Positions 8,655 through 17,319 of a DNA stretch of 64,000 nucleotides are shown here, piece after piece. Each line of letters begins with the position of its first letter. Within the stretch, counting starts at the first letter, position 1. The stretch comes from Pseudomonas morbosilactucae. Its GTDB lineage: Bacteria > Pseudomonadota > Gammaproteobacteria > Pseudomonadales > Pseudomonadaceae. The stretch lies in contig NZ_JALQCW010000075.1 of NCBI RefSeq assembly GCF_023241715.1, forward strand, positions 1 to 64,000, written 5' to 3'. The notes beneath the pieces were generated by a model, which ran no database searches, was not told the DNA's origin, and worked only from the letters and a program-made list of their open reading frames with translations. The position numbers and the translations under genes were made by a program.

Positions 8655-9758
8655 TCAGTAATGGCCGACAGGCCAGTCGGTATAGCCCTTGGCACCGCCG
8701 CCGTAATACGACTCGCGCGGAGCAATGGTCAGTTCTGCACCCCGCCGCAGGCGCTCCACCAGGTCGGGGTTAGAGATGAACAGACGACCGAAGGCAACGG
8801 CGTCGATCTTGCCCTGCGCACGCCGCTCGATGGCCATTTCCAGGTCGTAGTTGTTGTTGCCGATGAAGGGGCCGGTGAACTGCGCGCTGAGGGCGTCCAT
8901 GTCCACACCGGCGGGGACCTCGCGGGAGGTGGCGGTCGCCCCTTCGACGAAGTGCAGGTAAGCCAGATCGAGGGCGTTCAACTGCTGGATGAGGTAGCCA
9001 TGCAAGGCCATGACATTGCTGTCCGGCGGCGTGTTGCCGGCGTCCGGTGTGACGGGCGACAAGCGAATGCCGACGCGTTCAGGGCCCCAGATCTGGACGA
9101 TCGCTTCGGTCACTTCCAGGGTGAGCCGCGCGCGATTCTCGATCGAACCGCCGTAGTGGTCGGTGCGCTGGTTGGTGGAATCGCGCAGGAATTGGTCCAG
9201 CAGATAGCTGTTGGCCGAGTGCACCTCCACACCATCAAAACCCGCACGTTTGGCATTCTCGGCAGCACGCTTGTACTGCTCGATGATCCCCGGGATCTCA
9301 TCGGTCTCAAGTGCTCGCGGCATCGACACAGGCACAAACCCCTTGGTGGTGTAGGTCTCGCCCTCGGCCTGGATCGCCGACGGCGCGACCGGTGCGGCGC
9401 CGTTGGGCTGTAACTCGACGCTGGAGAAGCGCCCCACGTGCCACAACTGGCTGACGATCTTGCCGCCGGCGGCGTGCACGGCGTCGGTCACTGTCTTCCA
9501 ACCGGCCACCTGCTCATCGCTCCAGATACCCGGAGTCGCGGCATAACCCCGCCCTTGTGGCGAGATGTTGGTGGCCTCGGCAACGATCAGCCCGGCGCTG
9601 GCCCGTTGGGCGTAGTACTCGGCGTGCAGTTCATTGGGAATGCCATCCTCGGCGTAACGGCTGCGGGTGACAGGCGCCATCACGATGCGGTTGGCAAGTT
9701 CCATGGCCCCCAGGGCGATGGGGGTAAACAAATCGGTGCGGTTACTGTTGTCAGTCAT
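8655..9758 (-). CDS. Old Yellow Enzyme-family alkene reductase (NemA-like)
   Basis: The 367-residue FMN-dependent ene-reductase opens with LFTPIALGAMELANRIVMAPVT, the family's FMN-binding start. QLWHVGR lies near 100. The substrate-binding His-x-x-Asn pair appears as HSAN near 180, followed by YLLDQFLRDSTNQRTDHYGG, the most diagnostic stretch. The family reduces activated C=C bonds of enals, enones, maleimides and nitro compounds with NADPH. The TetR gene lies just upstream on the same strand, and its operator sequence sits 18 nt before the start codon, pointing to derepression by electrophiles as in E. coli nemRA. Confidence 0.9.
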   Translation of the reverse strand: MTDNSNRTDLFTPIALGAMELANRIVMAPVTRSRYAEDGIPNELHAEYYAQRASAGLIVAEATNISPQGRGYAATPGIWSDEQVAGWKTVTDAVHAAGGKIVSQLWHVGRFSSVELQPNGAAPVAPSAIQAEGETYTTKGFVPVSMPRALETDEIPGIIEQYKRAAENAKRAGFDGVEVHSANSYLLDQFLRDSTNQRTDHYGGSIENRARLTLEVTEAIVQIWGPERVGIRLSPVTPDAGNTPPDSNVMALHGYLIQQLNALDLAYLHFVEGATATSREVPAGVDMDALSAQFTGPFIGNNNYDLEMAIERRAQGKIDAVAFGRLFISNPDLVERLRRGAELTIAPRESYYGGGAKGYTDWPVGHY

Positions 9759-9775
9759 GCTGAACCTGAATTAAA

Positions 9776-9790
9776 TAGACCAGTCGTCTA
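9776..9790. promoter_or_regulatory. TetR operator 1 (in front of the Old Yellow Enzyme gene)
   Basis: The palindrome TAGAC-CAGTC-GTCTA is followed by G. The same 16 bases recur at 10419-10434, in front of the tetR gene itself. Its position 18-32 nt upstream of the enzyme's start codon fits an operator. Two identical copies flanking a single tetR gene are strong evidence for a functional site. Confidence 0.8.
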
Positions 9791-9813
9791 GTGAAGTGAT
9801 AAATAAAAAAGGC

Positions 9814-10395
9814 CTACGACAAGAGCCGTTTGGCCATGGTCAGGGCGTGGTCGAAAGCAACCTTGTCTTGGCCGATTTTTTTCATCAACGAGGCTCCAAG
9901 CCAAAGCTGATAAAGGGATTGCGCCAGCAGCGAGTCGGGAATGGTGCAGGTGATCGATCCGTCAACCCGACCCTGCCCGATGCCGCGTTCGAGCCGGGCC
10001 ATGACCGCCTGGGTGCCCTTGTCGAGCACCTGGCGCATGGCTTCGGACAGGTCGCACACCTCAGCGCCCAATTTGACCACCAGGCATTTGTCCGTCGGCG
10101 AATCTGAGCATTGGGTTTGCGCCCAGTACTGGAAGTACCCGAGCAACCTTTCTGCAGCGGGCGCCGGGCCAGCCAACAGGGTGTCGACCGTCGCCAAGTA
10201 GTCGGAAAAGTACTGCTCCAGCAGTGCCTGGCCAAATTCGTCCTTGGATTTGAAGTAGTGGTAGAACGAGCCCTTGGGGACTTCGGCAGCGCCCAGCACT
10301 TCCGCCAGACCGACGCTGGTATAGCCTTTGCGCGTCATCAAGGTCCTGGCGACAGCAAGCAGATGTTGGCGGGTTTCAGTGCGGTATTTTTTCAT
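9814..10395 (-). CDS. TetR-family repressor (NemR-like)
   Basis: The 193-residue protein has an N-terminal helix-turn-helix (TRKGYTSVGLAEVLGAAEVPKGSFYHYFKSKDEFG, residues about 20-52). The C-terminal ligand domain contains CLVVKLGAEVCDLS near 105, with two cysteines that could sense electrophiles as NemR does (an inference). It is a close paralogue of the TetR protein at 19166-19753. It precedes the Old Yellow Enzyme gene in the same direction, and identical palindromes lie before both genes, implying autoregulation and control of the reductase. Confidence 0.88.
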   Translation of the reverse strand: MKKYRTETRQHLLAVARTLMTRKGYTSVGLAEVLGAAEVPKGSFYHYFKSKDEFGQALLEQYFSDYLATVDTLLAGPAPAAERLLGYFQYWAQTQCSDSPTDKCLVVKLGAEVCDLSEAMRQVLDKGTQAVMARLERGIGQGRVDGSITCTIPDSLLAQSLYQLWLGASLMKKIGQDKVAFDHALTMAKRLLS

Positions 10396-10418
10396 AAGGT
10401 GGCTAGCCTAGATAAAAT

Positions 10419-10434
10419 TAGACCAGTCGTCTAG
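10419..10434. promoter_or_regulatory. TetR operator 2 (in front of tetR)
   Basis: TAGACCAGTCGTCTAG lies 24 nt upstream of the tetR start codon and is identical to the site at 9776-9791. It probably mediates autorepression. Confidence 0.8.
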
Positions 10435-10531
10435 TAAATATTTGAAGGGTCTAAAACAGCGTCTCTCACAGCCCCTTCCTGCCGCGCCGATGACGCCTGC
10501 TTTCGGCGAACCTTGATGAGCCCGCCTCGAA

Positions 10532-10554
10532 GCCCCCTTGGAAAGCCTGGGGGC
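10532..10554. terminator. GC hairpin after the LysR gene
   Basis: GCCCCC and GGGGGC pair across an 11-nt loop, 24 nt beyond the stop of the leftward LysR gene (10578). No clear T-tract follows, so confidence is modest. Confidence 0.4.
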
Positions 10555-10577
10555 ACCGAGCCTCAGGGGCGGCGCCG

Positions 10578-11498
10578 CTAATGCGCCTGCAGCCTGGCCG
10601 GGAAGGCCTGTTCGTTGAGTTTTTCCATCACCAATGCAATGAACGCCGAGACCGCCAGCGGCAAATGTTGTCGACTGGGGTAAAGCACATGCAAGCCATA
10701 ACCCGCGCGGTAGTAATCGGGTAGCAAAGAGACCAGGCGCCCAGCCTGCAGATCCATCTGGCTCATGGCCGACGGCAGCAAGGCAATGCCCAACCCCGCC
10801 AACGTCGCCCGCCGCAAGGCCTGGGCGGTGTTGCCATTGAAACGGCTAGTGATCTGCACGTCTTGCTCGACACCGTCGAGCCCACTGAGACGCCAGGTGG
10901 TGATCCCGCTGGGGTGCCCGAAACTCACAGCGTCATGATTGCCCAGGTCCTCCAGCCTCATGGGCACACCGCGTTTTTCGAGGTACTGAGGACTGGCGAC
11001 CAGGCCCTCGTTACCGGCCGCGATCAGTTGCCGACCGACGTACCCCGAGTCTTGCAAGATGCCGCCTCGGAACGCGATATCAATCCGATCGGCGATCAAG
11101 TCGGCACGGGCATCACTGAGCACGAAGTCCAACTGCACCCGTGGGTGCGCCTGCAGAAAGTCGGCCACCCACTGCATCGGAAAAAAATCAAAGAAGTCGG
11201 CCATCGCCGCAATGCGCACCACGCCACTGGGCTCCTGGTTTGCCGTCATCAACTGTTGCCCGGCACCAAATAGGCCGTCCACCGCCCCGCAGCACTGGTC
11301 ATGAAAGACCTGGCCTGCATGGGTCAGGGTGAGCTTGCGCGTGGAGCGCTGCAGCAACCGTGTGCCGAGCTGCGCCTCGAGTTGTTGAACCCGCCTGCTC
11401 AGGGTGTTGGAGGGCATTCCCAGTTGCCGCGCCGCTTGCGCGAAGCTGCCATTGCGCACCACCTGGACAAACAGAGCGACGTCATTCAGGTCCAGCAT
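10578..11498 (-). CDS. LysR-family transcriptional regulator
   Basis: The 306-residue protein has the LysR winged helix at 1-60 (FVQVVRNGSFAQAARQLGMP, then LSRRVQQLEAQLGTRLLQRS) and a periplasmic-binding-protein-like effector domain at about 90-295. It reads like the PA-type subgroup that controls neighbouring reductase genes. The divergent neighbour is a decayed flavin-reductase gene followed by a pirin and an Old Yellow Enzyme gene. LysR proteins usually control the divergent operon, so it probably regulates pirin and the second reductase. Confidence 0.88.
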   Translation of the reverse strand: MLDLNDVALFVQVVRNGSFAQAARQLGMPSNTLSRRVQQLEAQLGTRLLQRSTRKLTLTHAGQVFHDQCCGAVDGLFGAGQQLMTANQEPSGVVRIAAMADFFDFFPMQWVADFLQAHPRVQLDFVLSDARADLIADRIDIAFRGGILQDSGYVGRQLIAAGNEGLVASPQYLEKRGVPMRLEDLGNHDAVSFGHPSGITTWRLSGLDGVEQDVQITSRFNGNTAQALRRATLAGLGIALLPSAMSQMDLQAGRLVSLLPDYYRAGYGLHVLYPSRQHLPLAVSAFIALVMEKLNEQAFPARLQAH

Positions 11499-11622
11499 CC
11501 CAGCCCCTTAACTTCGTTTATTGGATCAGTTCACTCCAATTATGCCATCTAATAAGGCAATCCGAAGGGGCCTATCCTTCACCCATCGCGCCGTTGACCC
11601 TCCACTCCCCGGAACACGCCAT

Positions 11623-11811
11623 GACCCCTCCTCCCCCCTGATCGGCATTGTCATCGGTTCGAGTCATGAGGCTCGCTTCGGTGAAAAACACGAGCGGTGG
11701 ATCCACGAGATCGCCAAACAGCGCACTGATCTGGCCCAAGCCGCCAATGGGCTGCTCGACGACATGGCCAGGTTGGCCCAGGCCCTCAAAACCCCGAGAA
11801 AACAATCATGA
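11623..11811 (+). pseudogene. Remnant of an NAD(P)H-dependent FMN reductase, internally deleted and frameshifted
   Basis: The ATG at 11623 is followed by a C-run that throws the frame to an early stop. One base out, the sequence reads LIGIVIGSSHEARFGEKHERWIHEIAKQRTDL, the N-terminal flavodoxin-like start of the NADPH-dependent FMN reductase family. It then jumps directly to LLDDMARLAQALKTPR, which resembles the family's C-terminal helix. About 120 central residues are missing. It overlaps the pirin start by 4 nt (ATGA-type coupling), so it was probably the first gene of the pirin-reductase operon. Confidence 0.7.
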
Positions 11812-12647
11812 CCGCTACCGTCGCCAAGCTGCACCGCGCCATTGTCCATCGTACCCAAGGCAGTACCCATGGCCCGATCACGCGACTGGTGAGCCCGGGC
11901 GACCTGGGTGAACGGCTCAAGCCCTTTATCTTTCTTGATATTTTCAGTTTGAACGCCAGTCGCGGTCGGTCGAATTTCGGCATGCACCCGCACTCCGGGA
12001 TCGCCACCGTCACCTTCATGAGCAAGGGCGATGTCGCCTATGAAGACACCACCGGCGCGGCCGGTGTGTTGCGGGCCGGAGGGGTCGAGTGGATGCGTGC
12101 GGGCAATGGGGTCTGGCATGACGCGACACTGACCAACCAGTCCTCGATACAAGGGTTCCAGCTGTGGGTGGCGCTCCCGCCGGCACTGGAAAACGCCCCT
12201 GCGCAGAGTGTCTACCTGGCGCCCGACCAGGTTCCCACTGCCGGCCCCGCCCGGGTGCTGCTGGGGCGCTACGAGGCCGCGCAAAGCCCGATTGAAGCGC
12301 CAAGCGATCTGAATTATCTCGCGGTTGACTTGAAGGACGGCGAGCACTGGCGATACACCCCGCCATCCGGTCATCGCGTTGCCTGGCTCGCGGTCAGTGC
12401 GGGACGGCTGGATGCCGGAAACCTGATTGAGACCGGCGAACTCGCGGTGTTCGAAGAGTCCGAGCGACCCATCGATTTGCGGGCACTGGGCGGCTGCTCA
12501 TTCGTCATCGGCTCGGCGGTGAAGCACCCCCACGACCTGGTGACGGGGCATTACTCGGTGCACACCAGCAAGGCGGCCCTGGCCCAGGGTGAAAGGGAAA
12601 TCCAGCGCATCGGCGCTCGCCTGCAACAACAAGGGCGACTGGGCTGA
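11808..12647 (+). CDS. Pirin-family protein (bicupin)
   Basis: The 279-residue protein carries the pirin N-terminal cupin. Metal-binding histidines appear in FGMHPHSGIATVTFM (near 60-66), and GGVEWMRAGNGVWHD (near 100) holds the conserved tryptophan and a third histidine. A C-terminal Pirin_C cupin follows at about 165-265. Bacterial pirins are iron-dependent; some have quercetinase activity and others modulate metabolic enzymes. The gene is followed 72 nt later by an Old Yellow Enzyme gene in the same direction. The ATG overlaps the end of the reductase remnant. Confidence 0.88.
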   Translation: MTATVAKLHRAIVHRTQGSTHGPITRLVSPGDLGERLKPFIFLDIFSLNASRGRSNFGMHPHSGIATVTFMSKGDVAYEDTTGAAGVLRAGGVEWMRAGNGVWHDATLTNQSSIQGFQLWVALPPALENAPAQSVYLAPDQVPTAGPARVLLGRYEAAQSPIEAPSDLNYLAVDLKDGEHWRYTPPSGHRVAWLAVSAGRLDAGNLIETGELAVFEESERPIDLRALGGCSFVIGSAVKHPHDLVTGHYSVHTSKAALAQGEREIQRIGARLQQQGRLG

Positions 12648-12719
12648 AGCCGCCTCGATAGCTTGCAAAAAGCCTTTTGCCGCCCCCACTCATTCCTACC
12701 CACCGTATTGAGAGACACC

Positions 12720-13799
12720 ATGACCACCAGCCATCTCGAACTGCTTTTGTCCCCGACGCAGATCGGCAGCCTGCCCCTGAAAAACCGCATGATCATGGCC
12801 CCGCTGACCCGAAGCCGGGCCGGTGCGGGCGATGTGCCAACACCCAGCGTGGTCGAGTACTACCGGCAACGTGCAAGTGCCGGCCTGATCATTACCGAGG
12901 GCTCGCAAATATCCGCCCAAGGCAAAGGCTATATGAGGACACCAGGCATTTTTACCCACGAGCAGGTCGCCGGTTGGCAGCAGGTGACCGACGCTGTCCA
13001 TGCACAAGGCGGACGGATATTCCTCCAGCTCTGGCACGTCGGGCGCCTGTCCCACTCTCTGGTGCAACTCAATCACAACCTGCCGGTGGCCCCGTCAGCG
13101 ATCAAGGCCGATGGCGAGATTTACACACCCGAAGGATTGAAACCCTACGAGTTGCCACGGGCGCTGGAGCTCGATGAAATTCCCGGAGTGATCGCTGACT
13201 TTCGCCAAGCGGCCGAACATGCGAAACGCGCTGGGTTCGACGGCGTAGAAATCCACGGCGCCAACGGTTACCTGATCGACCAGTTCCTACGCGACGGCAC
13301 CAATGCCCGAACCGATCTCTACGGCGGCCCTGTCGAGCATCGCGCTCGGTTTCTCAAGGAGGTCGTCGAGTCGGTTATCGAGGTGTTTGGTGCCAGCCGT
13401 GTGGGGGTTCGCTTGTCGCCGATCTTCAGTTACTTCTCCATGAGCGACAGCGATCCCCAGGCGACTTTCAATCACGTGGCGAACATGCTCAGCCGCTATG
13501 GGCTGGCCTACCTTCACGTGGTGGAACTGGGTGCAGAGCCCTTCAACTTCAGCGAAATGAAGTCCCGCTTCGATGGCACCTACATCGCCAATGGCGGCTA
13601 CGACGCAGAACGTGCAGGGGCTGCGCTCGCCTCGGGTGAAGCGGACCTGGTGTCGTTTGGCAGCGCTTTCCTGGCCAACCCAGACCTGGTGGAGCGATTC
13701 CGACGCGGCGCGCCCCTCAACCAGGCCGATCCGAGCACGTTCTACCAAGGTGAAGAGCGCGGTTACACCGACTATCCCACCCTGGCACACAGCCAATAA
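12720..13799 (+). CDS. Second Old Yellow Enzyme-family alkene reductase
   Basis: The 359 residues start LLLSPTQIGSLPLKNRMIMAP, the FMN-binding opening. QLWHVGRLSHSL is near 102, HGAN (the substrate-binding His/Asn) near 177, and GYLIDQFLRDGTNARTDLYG follows. It reduces activated alkenes with NAD(P)H. It is clearly paralogous to the enzyme at 8655-9758 but diverged, and it belongs to a different transcription unit (pirin operon). The ATG at 12720, with GAGAG just before it, is preferred over the upstream in-frame start at 12663. It is convergent with the aldo/keto reductase gene. Confidence 0.9.
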   Translation: MTTSHLELLLSPTQIGSLPLKNRMIMAPLTRSRAGAGDVPTPSVVEYYRQRASAGLIITEGSQISAQGKGYMRTPGIFTHEQVAGWQQVTDAVHAQGGRIFLQLWHVGRLSHSLVQLNHNLPVAPSAIKADGEIYTPEGLKPYELPRALELDEIPGVIADFRQAAEHAKRAGFDGVEIHGANGYLIDQFLRDGTNARTDLYGGPVEHRARFLKEVVESVIEVFGASRVGVRLSPIFSYFSMSDSDPQATFNHVANMLSRYGLAYLHVVELGAEPFNFSEMKSRFDGTYIANGGYDAERAGAALASGEADLVSFGSAFLANPDLVERFRRGAPLNQADPSTFYQGEERGYTDYPTLAHSQ

Positions 13800-13810
13800 T
13801 CCTGGCCCGG

Positions 13811-14674
13811 TTATCCCAGCGTTTCCAACTCATCGAGCAGCTCAGGCGCCAGCACCAGTTCGCTGGCGCAGAGGTTCTCACGCAGGTGCGCCACCGAGGA
13901 AGTGCCGGGGATCAACAGGATATTGGGCGCCCGTTGCAGCAGCCAGGCCAATGCCACGCGCAAGGGGGAAGCGCCGACGCGCGTGGCTACGCTCGACAGC
14001 GTTTGCGACTGCAGCGGTGTGAAACCACCCAACGGAAAGAACGGTACATAGGCAATGCCCTGCCGGCCCAGCTCGGCAATAAGGCGTTCGTCATTGCGAT
14101 GGGACAGGTTGTAGTGGTTCTGCACACAGACAATGTCAGCGATCCCCTGGGCCTGCTGGATCTGCGAGGGCGTGACATTGCTTACGCCCAGGTGACGAAT
14201 CAGGCCCTGGCTTTGCAATTGTGCAAGCGTGCTGAAGGCCTCTTCGATGGAGCCCTCGGTGGGAAACACCTGGTCACCCATGGCCCGGAGGTTCACCACA
14301 TCCAGAACCTCGACACCCAGATTGCGCAGGTTGTCATGCACCGCACGGGTCAACTCGGCCGGGCTCTGCGCGGGATTCCAGGCACCGTCAGCGCCGCGCT
14401 GAGCACCGACCTTGGTCACGATCACCAGGTTGTCAGGGTACGGGTGCAACGCTTGCCGAATCACTTGGTTCGTCACATGAGGGCCGTAAAAGTCGGAGGT
14501 ATCAATGTGGTTCACGCCTGCTTCCAATGCTTCACGCAGTACGGCGATGGCCGCTTTCGGGTCTTTGGGAGGGCCGAAAGCGTTAGGCCCGGCCAGCTGC
14601 ATCGCCCCGTAGCCCATCCGATTGACTGGACGATCGCCCAAAAGGAACGAACCTGCGTTGGTCACTTTGCTCAT
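13811..14674 (-). CDS. Aldo/keto reductase
   Basis: The 287-residue TIM-barrel oxidoreductase has HIDTSDFYGPHVTNQVIRQAL near 56, carrying the catalytic Asp and Tyr. The catalytic lysine is in VIVTKVGAQRG near 84, and GVSNVTPSQIQQAQ near 162 is typical. It reduces aldehydes or ketones with NADPH. It is divergently transcribed from the LysR gene at 14775 across a 100-nt gap, which suggests control by that regulator. The protein resembles the YajO/PLR-type oxidoreductases of about 290 residues. Confidence 0.88.
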   Translation of the reverse strand: MSKVTNAGSFLLGDRPVNRMGYGAMQLAGPNAFGPPKDPKAAIAVLREALEAGVNHIDTSDFYGPHVTNQVIRQALHPYPDNLVIVTKVGAQRGADGAWNPAQSPAELTRAVHDNLRNLGVEVLDVVNLRAMGDQVFPTEGSIEEAFSTLAQLQSQGLIRHLGVSNVTPSQIQQAQGIADIVCVQNHYNLSHRNDERLIAELGRQGIAYVPFFPLGGFTPLQSQTLSSVATRVGASPLRVALAWLLQRAPNILLIPGTSSVAHLRENLCASELVLAPELLDELETLG

Positions 14675-14774
14675 GTTCTTAACCTCGATCAGATGATGTG
14701 TAGCGCACTATAGGCGTTGACCACTTCAGTGATAATCAGGTGCAATCGGCACGGGTTGTACGGCAGAGAGAACA

Positions 14775-15674
14775 ATGAACACCCACATTCAAGACGTGCT
14801 GGCCTTCATATCGGTAGTCAATGCAGGGGGCTTCCGCGAGGGGGCCAAGACCTCCGGCAGATCCGCCTCCAGCCTCAGTGATGCGGTGCGCCGCCTGGAG
14901 GCCGGGCTCGGCGTACGACTACTCAACCGCACCACCCGCAGCGTGGCGGCAACTGAAGCGGGCATGCGACTGATGGAGCGCATCGTGCCGGCCCTGGGCG
15001 AAGTCGAGTCGGCCCTAGATGTGGTCAACGACTTCCGCGATCGCCCCTCGGGCACCCTCAAGCTGAATGTGCCCGCCAGTGCCGCAAGGCTGGTGCTGCC
15101 ATCGATCATCACCCCCTTCCTGCAGAAGTACCCCGACATCACCCTGGAGGTGATAATTGAAGAGAGCTTCGTCGACATGCTCAGCGCCGGCTGTGACGCT
15201 GGCATTCGCTACGATGAACGGCTTGAGCAAGACATGATTGCGGTCCCCATCGGCCCGCGATTTCAACGCTTCGCCACAGCGGCATCACCGGCCTACCTTG
15301 ACGCCAGGGGTCGGCCCGAGCACCCGCGGGACCTGTTGAACCATGCCTGTTTGCGGGGCAGATTTCCCAGCGGCGCGATGCCGCTCTGGGAATACGAGCG
15401 TCGCGGCGAGACTGTCAGCGTGGACCCGACCGGGCCGTTGATTGTCAGAGTGGGAGGCGCCATCGACTTGAACATCCAGGCAGCGGTGGACGGGTTGGGC
15501 ATTGTCTACCTGTTCGAGGAGTGGCTTCGCCCCTACCTGGACAGCGGCGCCCTTGAGCCCGTGCTGGAACCCTGGTGGCAACGCTTCACCGGGCCATTCC
15601 TCTATTACCCCGGCCGCCGCTACCTGCCCTCCCCCTTGAGGGCCTTCGTGGACTTCATCAATGATGCGCGCTGA
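14775..15674 (+). CDS. LysR-family transcriptional regulator
   Basis: The 299-residue protein has a LysR winged helix at 1-60 (VLAFISVVNAGGFREGAKTS, then LSDAVRRLEAGLGVRLLNRTTRS). The effector domain at about 90-295 has a LysR core typical of the DmlR/PA2877-like subgroup (GTLKLNVPASAARLVLPSII, then YPDITLEVIIEESFVDM). It faces the aldo/keto reductase gene divergently, the standard arrangement for a LysR regulator and its target. The intergenic 100 nt contains A/T-rich dyads, but no site I could fix with confidence. Confidence 0.88.
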   Translation: MNTHIQDVLAFISVVNAGGFREGAKTSGRSASSLSDAVRRLEAGLGVRLLNRTTRSVAATEAGMRLMERIVPALGEVESALDVVNDFRDRPSGTLKLNVPASAARLVLPSIITPFLQKYPDITLEVIIEESFVDMLSAGCDAGIRYDERLEQDMIAVPIGPRFQRFATAASPAYLDARGRPEHPRDLLNHACLRGRFPSGAMPLWEYERRGETVSVDPTGPLIVRVGGAIDLNIQAAVDGLGIVYLFEEWLRPYLDSGALEPVLEPWWQRFTGPFLYYPGRRYLPSPLRAFVDFINDAR

Positions 15675-15878
15675 AACCGATCAATCCCGCTGATTGCATC
15701 GGTTGCCACCGCTGTTCTGCACTGTCATTCGCCAGCGCGCAGCAAGCACAACGGTTGCAGCGCCGCACTGGAAAGCGACGGCCGGGCTCCGTGCCTTTTG
15801 TGTATCATTCGATTTTCCCGACCATCACCGAGCCGCTTCTTTAGCTGATTGGCCCTGCATCATCGAGGCAACTCACCC

Positions 15879-16514
15879 ATGACCGACCCCTCCTCTGCCT
15901 TGCCGGTACGCCCCCGAAAAGGACGCCCGCGCGCCTTTGATCGTGAGCAAGCCCTCTTCAGTGCCCTCGAAGTGTTCTGGAAGCGCGGCTATGAACCGGC
16001 CTCTGTGGCGGAGTTGTGCACGGCCATGGGGATCAACCCGCCGAGCCTGTATGCCGCGTTTGGCAATAAATCGAAGCTCTTTCTGGAAGCGGTGAATTAT
16101 TACGAAGCCCGGTTCTGGGACGCCACCTGGGAACGCATGGACAGCGAGCCCGACCTGTACCGCGCCATTTCCGAGTTTTTCCTCTCTGCCGCAGCGATCG
16201 TCACCGAGCCCGAGGCCCCCTGCGGCTGCATGGTGGTCTTGGCGGGCGTCAACGTGTCGGAGAGCGCCCAGGAAATCACCCATGCCCTCAAGGCATTGCG
16301 CCAGGAGGGTCGGGATTACTTGCAGCAACGACTCGATCGCGCGGTACGAGATGGGCAGCTGCCACCTCAGATTGACACCCGCATCCTGGCCGCCGCGTTG
16401 AATACCTTGCTGGAGGGCATGTCGTTGCAAGCCCACGATGGGCTGAGCCGGCAAACCCTGGAAGGCATCGCCGCCACCGCCGTTGGCATGCTGCCCGCAC
16501 CCGCCAGCCGATAA
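15879..16514 (+). CDS. TetR-family transcriptional regulator
   Basis: The 211-residue protein begins with a basic Pro/Arg arm (PVRPRKGRPRAFDREQAL). A TetR helix-turn-helix follows at about 20-65 (VFWKRGYEPASVAELCTAMGINPPSLYAAFGNKSKLF). CGCMVVLAG near 108 is characteristic of a subgroup near AcrR/YxaF-like repressors. The ATG at 15879 is preferred to the upstream in-frame start at 15849. The next gene in the same direction has a promoter whose spacer contains a palindrome, a likely target of this repressor. Confidence 0.87.
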   Translation: MTDPSSALPVRPRKGRPRAFDREQALFSALEVFWKRGYEPASVAELCTAMGINPPSLYAAFGNKSKLFLEAVNYYEARFWDATWERMDSEPDLYRAISEFFLSAAAIVTEPEAPCGCMVVLAGVNVSESAQEITHALKALRQEGRDYLQQRLDRAVRDGQLPPQIDTRILAAALNTLLEGMSLQAHDGLSRQTLEGIAATAVGMLPAPASR

Positions 16515-16877
16515 GCCAGGAAAGCCCCCCTCGCGCTCCCGCTCGGCGATTAGTCACCGCTCGACCGGTTCCCGGCACCCTGCCTCCCTCTAGAAACGCC
16601 CTCAACGGGCCCCGCACCTAGCGGCGGCCTCGATGGCGCTCACCCTCTCTGCCCCTTATCCGCTGTCGTGCCGGTGGCTCATCTGTGTGCGGCTGCCCCT
16701 GGGCGAGCAAACGCCTTGACACGATATGTATCGATCACTATAGAATGCGCAACATTCATAGCGACCACTACATATATCGAAAGGCTGATCGACGCGAGCC
16801 TGCAATCGGCTCGCTCCTGTTCAGGCTTCGACCCACACCGAGCCCTCAAGGCACCTATTCAAATCAGGAGAAACACC
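16515..16877 (+). promoter_or_regulatory. Intergenic region with a near-consensus sigma-70 promoter and operator
   Basis: No gene is seen in these 363 nt. A strong promoter stands at 16716-16744: TTGACA (16716-16721), a 17-bp spacer, and TATAGA (16739-16744). The spacer contains the palindrome CGATA-TG-TATCG (16722-16733), and GAATG-CGCAA-CATTC follows just after the -10 box. RNA polymerase and a dimeric repressor would therefore compete. The upstream TetR (15879-16514) is the obvious candidate. The promoter drives the tandem lumazine-binding-like genes. Confidence 0.75.
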
Positions 16878-17261
16878 ATGAGCAAACCCACCTACGTGCA
16901 GGAATACAAGGCCATCGTTGAGGTGCTGAACCACTACAACGAAGGTGGCAAACAGGCCAACAGCCGCTTGATGAAACCGGCGTTCAGCCAGCAGGCCACC
17001 ATTTTTGGCGTGGATGCCGACGGCCAGTTGACGGGCGGTCCTATCCAGGGCCTGTTCGACATCATCGACAGCGCCTTCCGCCCCTCCCCAGAAGCCCAGG
17101 GCGTGATTGTCAACGTCGACATCGTCGGCACGGCCGCCAGTGCTCGCATCGACACCAACGACATCTCCGGCTTCTGCTTCACCGACTTTTTCAACCTGTT
17201 GAAGGTGGACGGCCAGTGGACCGTGGTGAGCAAGATCTACCACACCCACGTTGCCCCTTGA
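16878..17261 (+). CDS. Putative lumazine-binding-like (NTF2-fold) protein 1
   Basis: The 127-residue soluble protein fits the Lumazine_bd_2/NTF2-like family. Two key stretches are VLNHYNEGGKQANSRLMKPAFSQQA near the start and FFNLLKVDGQWTVVSKIYH at the end, the family's typical last strand. Members are small cone-shaped proteins, often of unknown function, found beside dehydrogenases. It starts the operon driven by the promoter at 16716. RBS AGGAG lies about 10 nt before the ATG. It is followed by a paralogue of the same length, suggesting a tandem duplication or a heteromeric pair. Confidence 0.75.
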   Translation: MSKPTYVQEYKAIVEVLNHYNEGGKQANSRLMKPAFSQQATIFGVDADGQLTGGPIQGLFDIIDSAFRPSPEAQGVIVNVDIVGTAASARIDTNDISGFCFTDFFNLLKVDGQWTVVSKIYHTHVAP

Positions 17262-17319
17262 CCCCCGACGTTACGCCCGCCGGACGCCGATGGCGTCCAG
17301 CGCCGCAAGGACCTAGACG

